From positions 1 to 44,884 of the forward strand of contig JAKBZN010000019.1 of the NCBI GenBank assembly GCA_021842465.1: DNA of 44,884 nt, read 5' to 3'. The position numbers and the translations under genes are program-made. Shown piece after piece: positions 30,221 through 40,025 of the stretch (position 1 is the first letter of the stretch; each line of letters begins with the position of its first letter). The notes below the pieces were generated by a model, which had not been told where the DNA came from, made no database searches, and saw only the letters and a list, made by a program, of their open reading frames with translations. Origin of the DNA: Pseudomonadota bacterium (lineage in GTDB: Bacteria; Pseudomonadota; Gammaproteobacteria; Burkholderiales; Burkholderiaceae_F).

Positions 30221-30717
30221 GCGCCGTCGACATTGCGTTCGCGGTCGTGGTCGGCCTGTCGGTCTTTTGGGGACTGTGGCGGGGGATCACGCGGGAACTG
30301 ATTGCGACGATTTCGTGGGTGATCATCGGCGTGCTCGTCTATCGGTATTCCGGTCCCCTGGGCTCGCTGGTGCCACTGTCGGCGCCGCCGGTGGTCCGCA
30401 TCGCGCTCGCGGGCGCGGTGATCCTCATTGTCGGAATCTTCGCCGCCGCGCTGGCGGGGCGAGGCTTGCGGTCGGTGGTGGCGGCGTCCGATCTGGCGGG
30501 GACCGACCGGATGCTGGGCGCGGTGTTCGGCGCCTTGCGCGGTGCGCTCCTCTCGCTGCTGGTCACCGGGCTCGTGGTCGAAACCGGATTCGCCGGTGCC
30601 CGCCCATGGCGCGCATCGGCGAGCGGCCCCGCACTCGAGCGCGTGTGGCAATGGATCTCGCATGACGTCGCGATGCATCGCGGCGGCGTGGCAATGGTGA
30701 ATTCGAAAAGGAACTGA
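30217..30717 (+). CDS. cvpA: CvpA family membrane protein
   Basis: 166 residues, four predicted membrane segments (about 4-20, 28-44, 62-82, 102-122). Named for colicin V production in E. coli; the family affects envelope homeostasis, and its exact activity is unsettled. MSAVDIAFAVVVGLSVFWGLWRG is typical. Start overlaps the SPOR gene stop and purF follows 5 bp after the stop, the conserved cvpA-purF pairing. Confidence 0.93.
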   Translation: MSAVDIAFAVVVGLSVFWGLWRGITRELIATISWVIIGVLVYRYSGPLGSLVPLSAPPVVRIALAGAVILIVGIFAAALAGRGLRSVVAASDLAGTDRMLGAVFGALRGALLSLLVTGLVVETGFAGARPWRASASGPALERVWQWISHDVAMHRGGVAMVNSKRN

Positions 30718-30722
30718 CCGAT

Positions 30723-32252
30723 ATGTGCGGAATCGTCGGCGTGGTAGCCAACACGCCCGTGAACCAGTTGCTGTATGACGCGCTGCTCATGCTGCAGCAT
30801 CGCGGGCAGGACGCGGCGGGCATCTGCACCGCCAACGGGGACCGGTTTCACATGCACAAGGGGGCGGGGCTCACGCGCGACGTCTTTCGTACGCGAAACA
30901 TGCGCTCGATGCCGGGGCGCGCGGGGATTGCCCAGGTCCGCTATCCCACGCAAGGGTCGGCGGTCGACACCGAAGAGGCGCAGCCCTTCTACGTCAATGC
31001 GCCGTTCGGCATCAGCCTCGCGCACAACGGCAACCTCACCAATGCGGTGCAGTTGAAGGAAGAGATGTTCCGGCGCGATCGCCGGCACATCAACACCAAT
31101 TCGGACTCGGAGGTGCTGCTCAACGTGCTGGCGCACGAACTGGCAATGGCCAGCAATCGCAACGCCCTCGATCCCGACACCATCTTCCGGGCGGTGGCGG
31201 CATTGCACGGGCGGGCGCGCGGCGCGTATTCGGTGGTGACATTGATCGCCGGATACGGAATGCTGGCATTCCGCGACCCCTACGGTATCCGGCCGCTGAT
31301 TTACGGCGTCCATGAGGGCGAACGTGGGCCCGAGTACATGGTGGCCTCGGAGTCGGTGGCGCTGGACGGGCTGGGTTTCCGCCCGGTGCGGGACATCGCG
31401 CCCGGCGAAGCCGTGTTCATCGATCTCGAGGGGCGCCTGCACGCGCGGCAGTGCGCGGCGGCACCGAGTCTCAATCCATGCCTGTTCGAGTACGTCTATC
31501 TCGCCCGCCCGGACTCGGTGATCGATGGCGTTTCCGTCTATGACGCGCGGCTGCGCCTCGGCGAGACGCTGGCGGCGCGTGTCGCCGAGGAAATCCGGCA
31601 GGGCGACATCGACGTGGTGATGCCGATCCCCGACTCCAGCCGCCCTGCGGCGCTGCAGCTCGCCAACCGCCTGGGGATCGATTACCGCGAAGGATTCATC
31701 AAGAATCGCTACATCGGACGCACCTTCATCATGCCCGGGCAGTCCGTGCGCAAACGTTCGGTGCGGCAGAAGTTGAATGCGATCGGCATGGAGTTCAAGG
31801 GCAAGAGCGTGCTGCTCGTCGACGATTCGATCGTCCGGGGAACGACCAGCCAGGAGATCGTGCAGATGGCGCGCGACTCCGGCGCCGCCAAGGTCTATTT
31901 CGCATCGTCGGCGCCCCCGGTCCGCTATCCGAACGTCTACGGCATCGACATGCCCACGCGGGCCGAACTGATCGCATCGTCGCGTAGCGACGACGAGATC
32001 CGGGTGGCGATCGGGGCCGACGCCCTGGTCTATCAGCGCCTGGAAGATCTCACGCGCGCCGTGCGCGACGGCAATCCGGCGATCGACGGTTGCGAGGCCT
32101 CCTGCTTCGACGGCCGGTACATCACCGGCGACATCACGGCGGCCTATCTCGATCGGATCGAACAGGCCCGGCTCGCGCCGGCGACGACGGACGGCGCGGG
32201 ACTCCCCCAACTGTCGCAGCAGAATCTGGCGTTCGAGCCGGGCGAAGGGTGA
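30723..32252 (+). CDS. purF: Amidophosphoribosyltransferase
   Basis: 509 residues. First committed step of purine synthesis: PRPP plus glutamine to phosphoribosylamine. After Met removal Cys2 of MCGIVGVV is the N-terminal nucleophile of the glutaminase domain (to about 235). The PRPP-binding motif VLLVDDSIVRGTTS lies in the transferase domain. AAGGAA precedes the start. Mature-type enzyme without a propeptide. Confidence 0.98.
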   Translation: MCGIVGVVANTPVNQLLYDALLMLQHRGQDAAGICTANGDRFHMHKGAGLTRDVFRTRNMRSMPGRAGIAQVRYPTQGSAVDTEEAQPFYVNAPFGISLAHNGNLTNAVQLKEEMFRRDRRHINTNSDSEVLLNVLAHELAMASNRNALDPDTIFRAVAALHGRARGAYSVVTLIAGYGMLAFRDPYGIRPLIYGVHEGERGPEYMVASESVALDGLGFRPVRDIAPGEAVFIDLEGRLHARQCAAAPSLNPCLFEYVYLARPDSVIDGVSVYDARLRLGETLAARVAEEIRQGDIDVVMPIPDSSRPAALQLANRLGIDYREGFIKNRYIGRTFIMPGQSVRKRSVRQKLNAIGMEFKGKSVLLVDDSIVRGTTSQEIVQMARDSGAAKVYFASSAPPVRYPNVYGIDMPTRAELIASSRSDDEIRVAIGADALVYQRLEDLTRAVRDGNPAIDGCEASCFDGRYITGDITAAYLDRIEQARLAPATTDGAGLPQLSQQNLAFEPGEG

Positions 32253-32257
32253 TCGAC

Positions 32258-33478
32258 ATGGCCAAGCAGAGCCGCAATCTTCCGCTCGATCCGGACGTCG
32301 CGTTCGAAACCGCGGCGGTGCGCGCCGGGACCGAGCGCACCGATTTCGGCGAGCACAGCGAAGCGCTGTTCCTGACGTCGAGTTTCGTCTACCAGAGCGC
32401 GGCGCAGGCGGCGGCGATGTTCTCGGGCGCCGAGGAGGGCTACGTCTATTCACGCTTCTCCAACCCGACCGTGGCGATGTTCGAGCGGCGGCTGGCGGTG
32501 CTGGAGGGGGCGGAGGACTGCGTGGCGACGAGTTCCGGCATGTCGGCGATTCTCGCCGTGTGCCTGTCGCACCTGAAGCCGGGGGATCGCGTGCTCTGCG
32601 GCGCGAGCGTGTTCGGCGCAACGGTCACGCTGTTCGCCAATCTGATGGCGCGGTTCGGGGTCGAGACCATCTTCGTGCCGGCGACCGATCCGCAGGCGTG
32701 GCGCGCGGCCGCGAACGATCGCACGCGCATGCTGTTTTTCGAGACGCCGTCGAATCCGCTCATGGAGATCGTCGATCTCGAAGCGCTGGCGGCGTTGGGG
32801 CGCGACCTCGGGGCGCTCACCGTGGTCGACAACGTGTTCTGCACCCCGGCGCAGCAGCGTCCGCTGGAGTACGGCATCGACGTCGTCGTGCACAGCGGGA
32901 CCAAGTTCATCGAAGGCCAGGGGCGGGTGATCGGCGGCGCGGTGCTGGGCTCGCGCGAATTCATCCGCAAGAGCGTCTACCCGTTCGTGCGCACGACCGG
33001 TCCGAGCATCTCCCCGTTCAACGCCTGGGTCATGCTCAAGGGGCTGGAGACCATGCCGCTGCGCGTGCGCGCGCAGTCCGAGGCCGCGCTGACGCTGGCG
33101 CGCTGGCTGGAAGCGCAGCCGGCGGTGGCGCGGGTCTACTACAGCGGGCTCGAATCCCACCCGCAGCATGCGTTGGCACGTCGCCAGCAGCGGGGGTTCG
33201 GGGCGGTGATCGCGTTCGAACTGCGCAGCGAGGGCAATGCCGAGGCCGACCGCATGCGGGCCTGGAAGGCCATCGATGCGGTGCGGATCTTCTCGATCAC
33301 CGGCAATCTCGGCGACACGCGCTCGACGATCACCCATCCGGCGACCACCACCCACGGCCGCCTCACGCCGGAGGCGCGGGCGCGCGCGGGGATCGGGGAA
33401 GGGCTGGTCCGCGTCGGTATCGGCCTGGAAGCGGTCGAGGACCTGCGGCGTGACCTGGAGCGGGCGTTGGCGGCGTAG
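32258..33478 (+). CDS. metZ: O-succinylhomoserine sulfhydrylase
   Basis: 406 residues. PLP enzyme making homocysteine directly from O-succinylhomoserine and sulfide. The PLP lysine is in VVHSGTKFIEGQGRVIGGA, with YSRFSNPTVAMFERRLAVLEG and the C-terminal SLGG-equivalent FSITGNLGDTRSTITHPATT. The last motif and the purF neighbourhood favour MetZ over MetB or MetC. Starts 5 bp after purF with GAAGGGTGA as ribosome binding site. It links this cluster to the cysB and asd products: sulfide and the homoserine branch. Confidence 0.94.
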   Translation: MAKQSRNLPLDPDVAFETAAVRAGTERTDFGEHSEALFLTSSFVYQSAAQAAAMFSGAEEGYVYSRFSNPTVAMFERRLAVLEGAEDCVATSSGMSAILAVCLSHLKPGDRVLCGASVFGATVTLFANLMARFGVETIFVPATDPQAWRAAANDRTRMLFFETPSNPLMEIVDLEALAALGRDLGALTVVDNVFCTPAQQRPLEYGIDVVVHSGTKFIEGQGRVIGGAVLGSREFIRKSVYPFVRTTGPSISPFNAWVMLKGLETMPLRVRAQSEAALTLARWLEAQPAVARVYYSGLESHPQHALARRQQRGFGAVIAFELRSEGNAEADRMRAWKAIDAVRIFSITGNLGDTRSTITHPATTTHGRLTPEARARAGIGEGLVRVGIGLEAVEDLRRDLERALAA

Positions 33479-33526
33479 CCGGCCCATTCCGGGAGGAAGG
33501 CCGTTTGTTTCGATATGGGATGAGCC

Positions 33527-35308
33527 ATGGCCAGGACTCCGCGCAAGGATGCCGACGAAGGCGATGCAGCCCTGCGGTTGTTCATCGCGCATGCGCCGGC
33601 GGCCATCGCGATGCTCGACCGCGACATGCGCTACCTGGCGGCGAGCCGGCGCTGGATCGAGGATTACCACCTCGCGGGACGGGACCTCATCGGCCGGTCG
33701 CACTACGAGATATTCCCCGAGATTCCGGAAGCATGGAAACATGCGCACCGCCGGGCGCTGCAGGGCGATGTCGTTGCCGCGCGCGAGGACCGCTTCGAAC
33801 GGATCGATGGCAGCACGCAGTGGCTCAACTGGGAAGTGCGGCCCTGGTACATCGCGACGAGGGAACTCGGTGGAATCGTGATCTTCACCGAGGACGTCAC
33901 GGACCAGCGACAGGACCGGCTTGCGCTGCAGCGCAAACTGCAGGAGATGGAAAAACTGATGGATGCCGTTCCCGCGGCGGTGTGGATCACGCACGATCCC
34001 GAATGCCGGTTGATCACGGGAAATGCGCTCGCCAACCGGATTTTTGAGGCATCCAAGGACGAGAACGTCTCACCGACCACGGTTCCGGGGGCAAGGCGCA
34101 TCTTCGCCGCGGACGGGCGCGAGCTTCGCGCGGAAGAACTGCCGATGCAGCGTGCGGCGGCGACGAACCGGGAGGTCCGGGATGTCGAGCTGACGATCGG
34201 GATGTCGTCGGGCCGGTCGATAACGATCCTGGGCAATGCGGTGCCATTGCGGGATCAAAGCGGTTCTCCGATCGGAAGCATCGCTGCATTTCAGGACATC
34301 TCGGAGCGCAAACGGTCGGAAGCCTTGGCGCAGGAAAGCGCAAGGCGGTACAAGGCGCTGTTCGACAACATGCTGAACGGGTTCGCCCATTGCCGGATGC
34401 TGTTCGAGGATGACCGACCCGTCGATTTCGTGTATCTGGACGTCAACCAGGCGTTTGCGCAGCAGACCGGCTTGCGCAATGTGGTGGGAAGAAAAGTCTC
34501 CGACGTGATCCCCGGGATTCGCGAGCACAGTGCGGATCTTTTCGAACGGTATGGCCGTGTCGCGAAGGGGCATGGCCCGGAGCACTTCGAAACCTATGTC
34601 GAACCCATGAAAGACTGGTTTTCCATTTCCGTCTACAGCGCGGAGCCCGATCATTTCGTCGCCGTGTTCGACGTGGTGACCGAGCAAAAGCGCAATGAGG
34701 AGCGGATTGCCGAAACCGTGCGGCAGCTTGAAAGTGCGATCCAGGGAACACTGCTTGCGATGTCGAACATGGTCGAGCTGCGCGACCCGTATACCGCGGG
34801 CCACCAGCGGCGCGTGGGTGCGATTGCCGAAGATATCGCGCGGGAAATGGGTTGGGAGGAGATGCGGTGCAAGGAGTTGCAGATGATCGGCCTGGTGCAC
34901 GACATCGGCAAGATCTCGGTTCCCGCCGAGATCTTGTGCAAGCCGGGCCGATTGACGCCCATGGAATATGAGCTCGTCCAGGAACATGTGCGGCGAAGCC
35001 ATGCCATCCTGAAGGACGTGCGGTTCCCGCGGCCGATCGCGGAGATCGTGTACCAGCACCACGAGCGCCTGGATGGCAGCGGCTATCCGCGGGGGTTGAC
35101 GGCGGAGTCGATTCTTCCCGAAGCGCGCATCTTGATGGTTGCGGACGTCGTGGAAGCCATATCGTCCCACCGTCCCTATCGCGCCGCGCTGGGCATCGAC
35201 GCCGCGATCCGGGAAATCACGGAAAAGCGAGGCATTTTGTACGACCCTGCCGTCGTCGACGCACTCCGGAGGTTGGTGAACGAGAAGAAGTACCAGCTTC
35301 CCGCGTAG
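33527..35308 (+). CDS. PAS-PAS-PAS HD-GYP cyclic-di-GMP phosphodiesterase
   Basis: 593 residues, no membrane segment, so cytoplasmic. Three PAS sensor domains lie at about 12-130, 140-270 and 280-395, each ending in an IVIFTEDVTDQ- or AAFQDISERK-type strand. The HD-GYP domain follows: YTAGHQRRV, HD at 458-459 in LVHDIGKISVP, KPGRLT, HHE at 511-513 and DGSGYP at 516-521, with the full metal-ligand set. It should hydrolyse c-di-GMP to pGpG/GMP. It converges with a GGDEF cyclase gene downstream. Start MARTPRKDADE; an upstream GATATGGGATGAG may serve as binding site. Confidence 0.92.
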   Translation: MARTPRKDADEGDAALRLFIAHAPAAIAMLDRDMRYLAASRRWIEDYHLAGRDLIGRSHYEIFPEIPEAWKHAHRRALQGDVVAAREDRFERIDGSTQWLNWEVRPWYIATRELGGIVIFTEDVTDQRQDRLALQRKLQEMEKLMDAVPAAVWITHDPECRLITGNALANRIFEASKDENVSPTTVPGARRIFAADGRELRAEELPMQRAAATNREVRDVELTIGMSSGRSITILGNAVPLRDQSGSPIGSIAAFQDISERKRSEALAQESARRYKALFDNMLNGFAHCRMLFEDDRPVDFVYLDVNQAFAQQTGLRNVVGRKVSDVIPGIREHSADLFERYGRVAKGHGPEHFETYVEPMKDWFSISVYSAEPDHFVAVFDVVTEQKRNEERIAETVRQLESAIQGTLLAMSNMVELRDPYTAGHQRRVGAIAEDIAREMGWEEMRCKELQMIGLVHDIGKISVPAEILCKPGRLTPMEYELVQEHVRRSHAILKDVRFPRPIAEIVYQHHERLDGSGYPRGLTAESILPEARILMVADVVEAISSHRPYRAALGIDAAIREITEKRGILYDPAVVDALRRLVNEKKYQLPA

Positions 35309-35415
35309 CGTCGCGCGTTGCCGAGGCGAGGTGGCGGTCCGCATCTTCCGCGTGCGGGGCGCACGCAGGTTTCGCGAAGCGATCCGCGGTCCCGAATACA
35401 TCCGCGACAGGGCAT

Positions 35416-38352
35416 TCAACCCGGATGGGAATCGGGCGGGTCGAACACGATGACGGCATTGCGACCCGCGCTCTTTGCGCCATACATCGCTTCGTCACCG
35501 TGACGCATCAAATCGCGCGCGTTGCGGGCGTGATCCGGGTAGAGGGCAATCCCGATGCTCGACGAAATCGAAATCCGGGTGCCATCCGCGGTGACAAATG
35601 GCGCTGCAAGCGCCTGCCGAATCTTCTCGGCAACCCCGATTGCGTCGGCGACTTCGCGAATCGTCGGCAGCACGGCGACGAACTCGTCGCCGCCCAAGCG
35701 CGCGACCGTGTCCGATTGGCGCACGCACTCCTGCATGCGCTGCGCCGCGGACTGCAGCAGCCAATCCCCGACGGAATGTCCGAATTCATCGTTGACCGCC
35801 TTGAATTTGTCCAGATCAATGAAAAGGAGCGCCAGCCGCGAACGATCGCGATGGGCCCGAATGACCGATTGCCGGAGCCTGTCCTCGAGCAGTCGGCGGT
35901 TGGGTAGGTCGGTCAGGCGGTCATAGTAGGCCCAGTGGTGGACTTGGTCTTCCACGGACTTCTGCTCCGTGACATCTCGCACCGTTCCCACGGCGCGAAC
36001 TGCCCGTCCTTGTGGGTCCCGTTCCATGACCATGCCGCTACATAGAATCCACTTCCATGCCCGCGATTCCGTCTTGTACCGAATCGGTTCCTGGAAAACG
36101 GATAGTTCTCCTTTCATCACTGCGCCGGCCACGTCCGCGAGTTGCCGCGAGTCGTCCGGATGGATACGTCGGACCAAGGTTTGCGCATCGACCACGGTTG
36201 CCCCCGCCCGGTCGCCGACCATGGCCGCCCAGCGCGCGTCAAAGGCCACCTCGTCCTTGCGGATGTCGTAATCCCACGTCGCCAACGCCGACGCTTCCAG
36301 CGCCATTTCCAGAAGCTCCTTGGCGTCTTTCAGTTGCGCTTCTCCACGAATGCGATCCGTGATGTCGCGATTGCTGGCGCGCCGCCCCAGGAATTCCCCG
36401 GTCTCGCGGAAAATGGGCTGGCATCGGTGCGCGATCCAACGCACCGCACCACCCTTCGTGATGATGCGGAAATCGAGCACGTGCGCGGCATTTTTCCGAT
36501 ACTCTTTGTGTTGGTTGTCGAGGCGGTCGCGATCGTCGGGATGCACGATGTGCTCGATCAGATTGGGGTCCGCCAGGAACTCCGATTGCGCATAGCCGGT
36601 GACACGCTCGCAGGACGGGGCGACGTAGATGAACTCCCGGTCGGGCCCTCGCCAATATTCCCAGTCGTAGGTGTAATCCGCCATGGTCCGGAATCGCAGT
36701 TCACTTTCCGATATGCGTCGGACGATGGGGACCATCTGCAGTCGCAGAAGAAGGACTGCGACGAACGCCAGGATCGGCAATCCGGCAAACATTGGCCATA
36801 CGCGCTGCGCCACGGGGGCATATAACTGGTTCGCATCGATTTTCAGCGTTGCGCCGAGACCATACGACCCGACGGGTTGATACGCAGCGATCGATGGAAC
36901 CCCTCGATAGTCCGGAGCCCGAGTTACCCCGGTTTTTCCCGCCAATGCGTACGACATCGGAATGGGCTGGCCCTGGAACCGGTCCGGCAAATTGCGCAAT
37001 ATCCGGCCCCTCGTATCGCGGAACGGAAAACAGTCCATGTGGTTCGGGGTGGACGGCGCGCAGATCGTGAACGTCAGGGTATTGCCAAAGTCGCCAGATG
37101 CCTGGAGGTTCCCAAGGACTTCGGGATCCAGTCGCCATTCGGCCTCCATCGATCCGACAACCCGGCGTGCCTCGATCATTTCCACGCGGGTGTGCACGAC
37201 GTATCCGTCGTCCCAGAGCAGGATGCTTGGTGTCGGAAGCCGAATGGGAAGGGCGAGTTCCGGGTGCCGTGCGAAAGACCCGGCACGCGCAATCACGAGC
37301 CCTGCGCTCGTTCGGAATACCACCCCCGTGAATACGGATCTGCGGTACTCCTGCGCAAGATCGGCGAACGCGGCGAGTGCCGTTCGATATCGAGGATTTG
37401 CGTCCAGTCTGCCCATGGCACGCAGGAACGGAGGATCGTTGGCAAATGCGCTCGTGCGCACCCAGGTGTCGCCGATCTCCGCTTGCAGTTGACCAACGCG
37501 GTTTGCCAAGGACATCGCGAGTTTCGTCTGCAATTCGCTTCTCGTCTGCGGAAACAGCACGGCAAATCCGCCAACCAGACCAATCATCCCGATCAGAATG
37601 GCGATCCCTCCGGCGATGTAGCCGATGCGGTCGACATCTCCCGACCCTTGAGCAGAGAGGGGATCGGGACGAATCTGAGTCAATAGCAGCAATCCGATGC
37701 CGGCAAGCAGGAAACAGATCCCGACCGACAGGACCGGCCCGAGTAGCCAGGAAAAGACGCGGCCGAAACTGGCCACACTGCCAATCACGCCGAGCAGGCC
37801 GACCATCGTCACAACCAGGCTCAACCCCTGAATGGTCAGGCTCCGAGCGGATGCGGAGGCAAACAGCGTCCTGGTGATGCCCAGTCCGATCGCGATGAAT
37901 GCGATGGCGGCCAGGGGACGCATCCGGCCGGAATACGGATTGGGGTCGGGAAACCAGATTTTGGTCGGAACAAGGCCTAGATTGAGGTGGGTTTTCCAGC
38001 CGACAATCGTCATCAGTCCCAGCAGGATCAGAAGTGCGGCAAAAAGGAACGGAAGGATTTGTGCCGGGTGCCTCGGATCCGTGCGCAGGCCGCCAACCTC
38101 GTCGCCGCTTCGTGCAAGCCGACTCCCGGCCGACGCCATTGCGACTCCGGTCAGGAAAATGCCGATCGCGCTCGAATACGGCATCCCGTCCGACCCGGGG
38201 ACAATCTGGATCAGCGTTGGAACCCGGAAAATCCAGCCGGCCAGTATGGTGAATCCGACCAGACCCAGGATGCAACTGATGGCAAACACCCATCGCACTG
38301 CATTTCCGCGTTCCGACGTCGCCGGATGCCGCAGATCGGATTGCCTTTGCAC
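35416..38352 (-). CDS. Membrane diguanylate cyclase with periplasmic sensor and two PAS domains
   Basis: 978 residues. Makes c-di-GMP from two GTP. About seven N-terminal membrane segments (20-250) resemble a MASE-type module. A periplasmic region (about 262-520) is CHASE-like (TRSELQTKLAMSLANRVGQL). One more span sits near 528-548. Then come a PAS (about 555-690, DREFIYVAPSCERVTGYA), a second PAS (about 695-815) and the GGDEF domain. The catalytic RLGGDEF is intact at 885-891 and the inhibitory I-site RQSD is at 878-881, five residues before GGDEF, so product feedback is expected. The GTG start has GGAGGT 9 bp upstream. Convergent with the HD-GYP gene ending at 35308. Confidence 0.92.
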   Translation of the reverse strand: MQRQSDLRHPATSERGNAVRWVFAISCILGLVGFTILAGWIFRVPTLIQIVPGSDGMPYSSAIGIFLTGVAMASAGSRLARSGDEVGGLRTDPRHPAQILPFLFAALLILLGLMTIVGWKTHLNLGLVPTKIWFPDPNPYSGRMRPLAAIAFIAIGLGITRTLFASASARSLTIQGLSLVVTMVGLLGVIGSVASFGRVFSWLLGPVLSVGICFLLAGIGLLLLTQIRPDPLSAQGSGDVDRIGYIAGGIAILIGMIGLVGGFAVLFPQTRSELQTKLAMSLANRVGQLQAEIGDTWVRTSAFANDPPFLRAMGRLDANPRYRTALAAFADLAQEYRRSVFTGVVFRTSAGLVIARAGSFARHPELALPIRLPTPSILLWDDGYVVHTRVEMIEARRVVGSMEAEWRLDPEVLGNLQASGDFGNTLTFTICAPSTPNHMDCFPFRDTRGRILRNLPDRFQGQPIPMSYALAGKTGVTRAPDYRGVPSIAAYQPVGSYGLGATLKIDANQLYAPVAQRVWPMFAGLPILAFVAVLLLRLQMVPIVRRISESELRFRTMADYTYDWEYWRGPDREFIYVAPSCERVTGYAQSEFLADPNLIEHIVHPDDRDRLDNQHKEYRKNAAHVLDFRIITKGGAVRWIAHRCQPIFRETGEFLGRRASNRDITDRIRGEAQLKDAKELLEMALEASALATWDYDIRKDEVAFDARWAAMVGDRAGATVVDAQTLVRRIHPDDSRQLADVAGAVMKGELSVFQEPIRYKTESRAWKWILCSGMVMERDPQGRAVRAVGTVRDVTEQKSVEDQVHHWAYYDRLTDLPNRRLLEDRLRQSVIRAHRDRSRLALLFIDLDKFKAVNDEFGHSVGDWLLQSAAQRMQECVRQSDTVARLGGDEFVAVLPTIREVADAIGVAEKIRQALAAPFVTADGTRISISSSIGIALYPDHARNARDLMRHGDEAMYGAKSAGRNAVIVFDPPDSHPG

Positions 38353-38538
38353 GCTCTTGGCACCTCCAGCTCGCTGGTCCGCGGCGAATCGCGCTCGGAG
38401 CCCGCTTGGGGAGCGGGCACGCGAGCCTCGTCCCGAGAAAAAGGCAGTGTATCGAATGCACTGATCTTTTTTTCCCGCTTGCGCGCTAATGCGTAATGGG
38501 GAAAACTGCCGTCACAGACGCGCTCGAAGTCGATATCC

Positions 38539-39858
38539 ATGAACGGATTCTCCACACCCGAACCTGTCGACCTTGCGGAAGACCGCCAATACCTCGTGGC
38601 CGTTGCCTCATACGGGGATCGGCGGGGCACTTTGATTGTTTCGCAACCGATCTACTCGGCAAACGGGATCAAACTGCTCGACAAGGGCGCAAGGATCGAC
38701 AGCCGGATTCTGGATCGGCTTTTCGGGAACCCATTGGCCGTGGCCCTCGATCAGTGCATCGAGAGCGAGGATGCGGTGCGCCATATGGACCTGCTTGCGC
38801 GGGCCCGGGAGCTCGTGGCGGCGTCGCCTCTGTTGGCGCACCTCGACGCCAATCTGACGTCGTCATCGCGGGTTTGGCGCGCACTCGAAACATCACCCTT
38901 GCCGCCCGCCATCGCAATCCGTCTCACGGTAATCCGGGAAACGGCGCCGATCTTGTACGAACACTCACTGCGTTGCGCGTTTATCGCGCTTGCAATCGGT
39001 GCCATGGCCAGGTTTTCCGAAGACGAACTCCGACATCTCGCCACCGCAGCGCTGTTGCACGACGTCGGCATGATGCACGCCGATCATGCTGCGTATGAAG
39101 GGGGCGGCCCGTTGGATGTGGCCGCGAGAAGACGTCTGCATACACATCCCCTCACCGGGCAATTGATCGCACAACACGAACCGCAGTTGGGCAATGGCAT
39201 CGCCATGGCCATCAGCGAGCATCATGAGCGCATGGACGGCACGGGATATCCCCGACAGTTGCGAGGGGAGTCGATCAGCAAGCTTGGGCGTGTCCTCATG
39301 CTTGCGGATGTCGCGACCGGCATCGTCGAACGTCAGGCGGACCAAGCGGCGCTTCGACTATCCCTGCTGCTTCGGTTCAACCACCGCTGTTTCGATGACG
39401 CATTGGTAACCGGGTTGCTCGCAGCGCTTCCCCATACCGTCCAAGGGGAAAACGCGGCGGCGGCGGAAATTCGCGAGTGTGGACGGACAATCGCCCTGAT
39501 CGATTCGTGGATTCGCATTTCCGATGAGACGAATCGCCAACCGCCGGGTGCCATCGGGGAATTTATCGGAACCCGGATGGATCGGTTGCGTCGTTGGCTC
39601 GTCGAAGCGGGATTGGGTGATCCGCAGGCAGCCGTGCTTGCGGCAAAAGAAGACGCCGCGGTGTGTGCGGAAATGACCGCCCTGGCTCGCGAAACCATAT
39701 GGCACCTCCGTCAAGTCGCATACGATGCGTCCGAATATCTGGCGCAACAGGAGCGGGTTGCTGGCGCAACCGTGGCGAGCGCGGCCATCACGCAATGGAT
39801 CGCGGCGGTGCTGAGCATGAACCCGGAAGCACCGGATTCCACGGCGACGCCACGGTAG
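38539..39858 (+). CDS. HD-GYP-like protein with altered HD motif
   Basis: 439 residues. The N-terminal 125 residues resemble the helical DUF-type segment found before many HD-GYP domains (VSQPIYSANGIKLLDKGARI). The domain has LYEHSLRCAF, HD at 174-175 in LLHDVGMMH, HTHPLTGQLI, HHE at 228-230 and DGTGYP at 233-238. The lysine that normally follows HDxG is methionine (Met178), and an acidic insert replaces the usual KPGxL stretch. The C-terminal 150 residues are helical and unrecognised. It may be a weak or non-catalytic c-di-GMP receptor. Divergent from the cyclase gene across 186 bp. Confidence 0.82.
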   Translation: MNGFSTPEPVDLAEDRQYLVAVASYGDRRGTLIVSQPIYSANGIKLLDKGARIDSRILDRLFGNPLAVALDQCIESEDAVRHMDLLARARELVAASPLLAHLDANLTSSSRVWRALETSPLPPAIAIRLTVIRETAPILYEHSLRCAFIALAIGAMARFSEDELRHLATAALLHDVGMMHADHAAYEGGGPLDVAARRRLHTHPLTGQLIAQHEPQLGNGIAMAISEHHERMDGTGYPRQLRGESISKLGRVLMLADVATGIVERQADQAALRLSLLLRFNHRCFDDALVTGLLAALPHTVQGENAAAAEIRECGRTIALIDSWIRISDETNRQPPGAIGEFIGTRMDRLRRWLVEAGLGDPQAAVLAAKEDAAVCAEMTALARETIWHLRQVAYDASEYLAQQERVAGATVASAAITQWIAAVLSMNPEAPDSTATPR

Positions 39859-40025
39859 CCGGCGTAACCGGAAAACAGGCGCTCCCTGATGTCTCGGTCG
39901 GGTTGCAATAATTCCGCGCACGTGCCCTGCGGCCGACGCCCGGCAGGGCGGGCGGGACCTGATGCATCGCAAGGTTTCCCAACGCCAAACCCAAGCCTGC
40001 GACGATTCGGCGTACCGTACCGATC

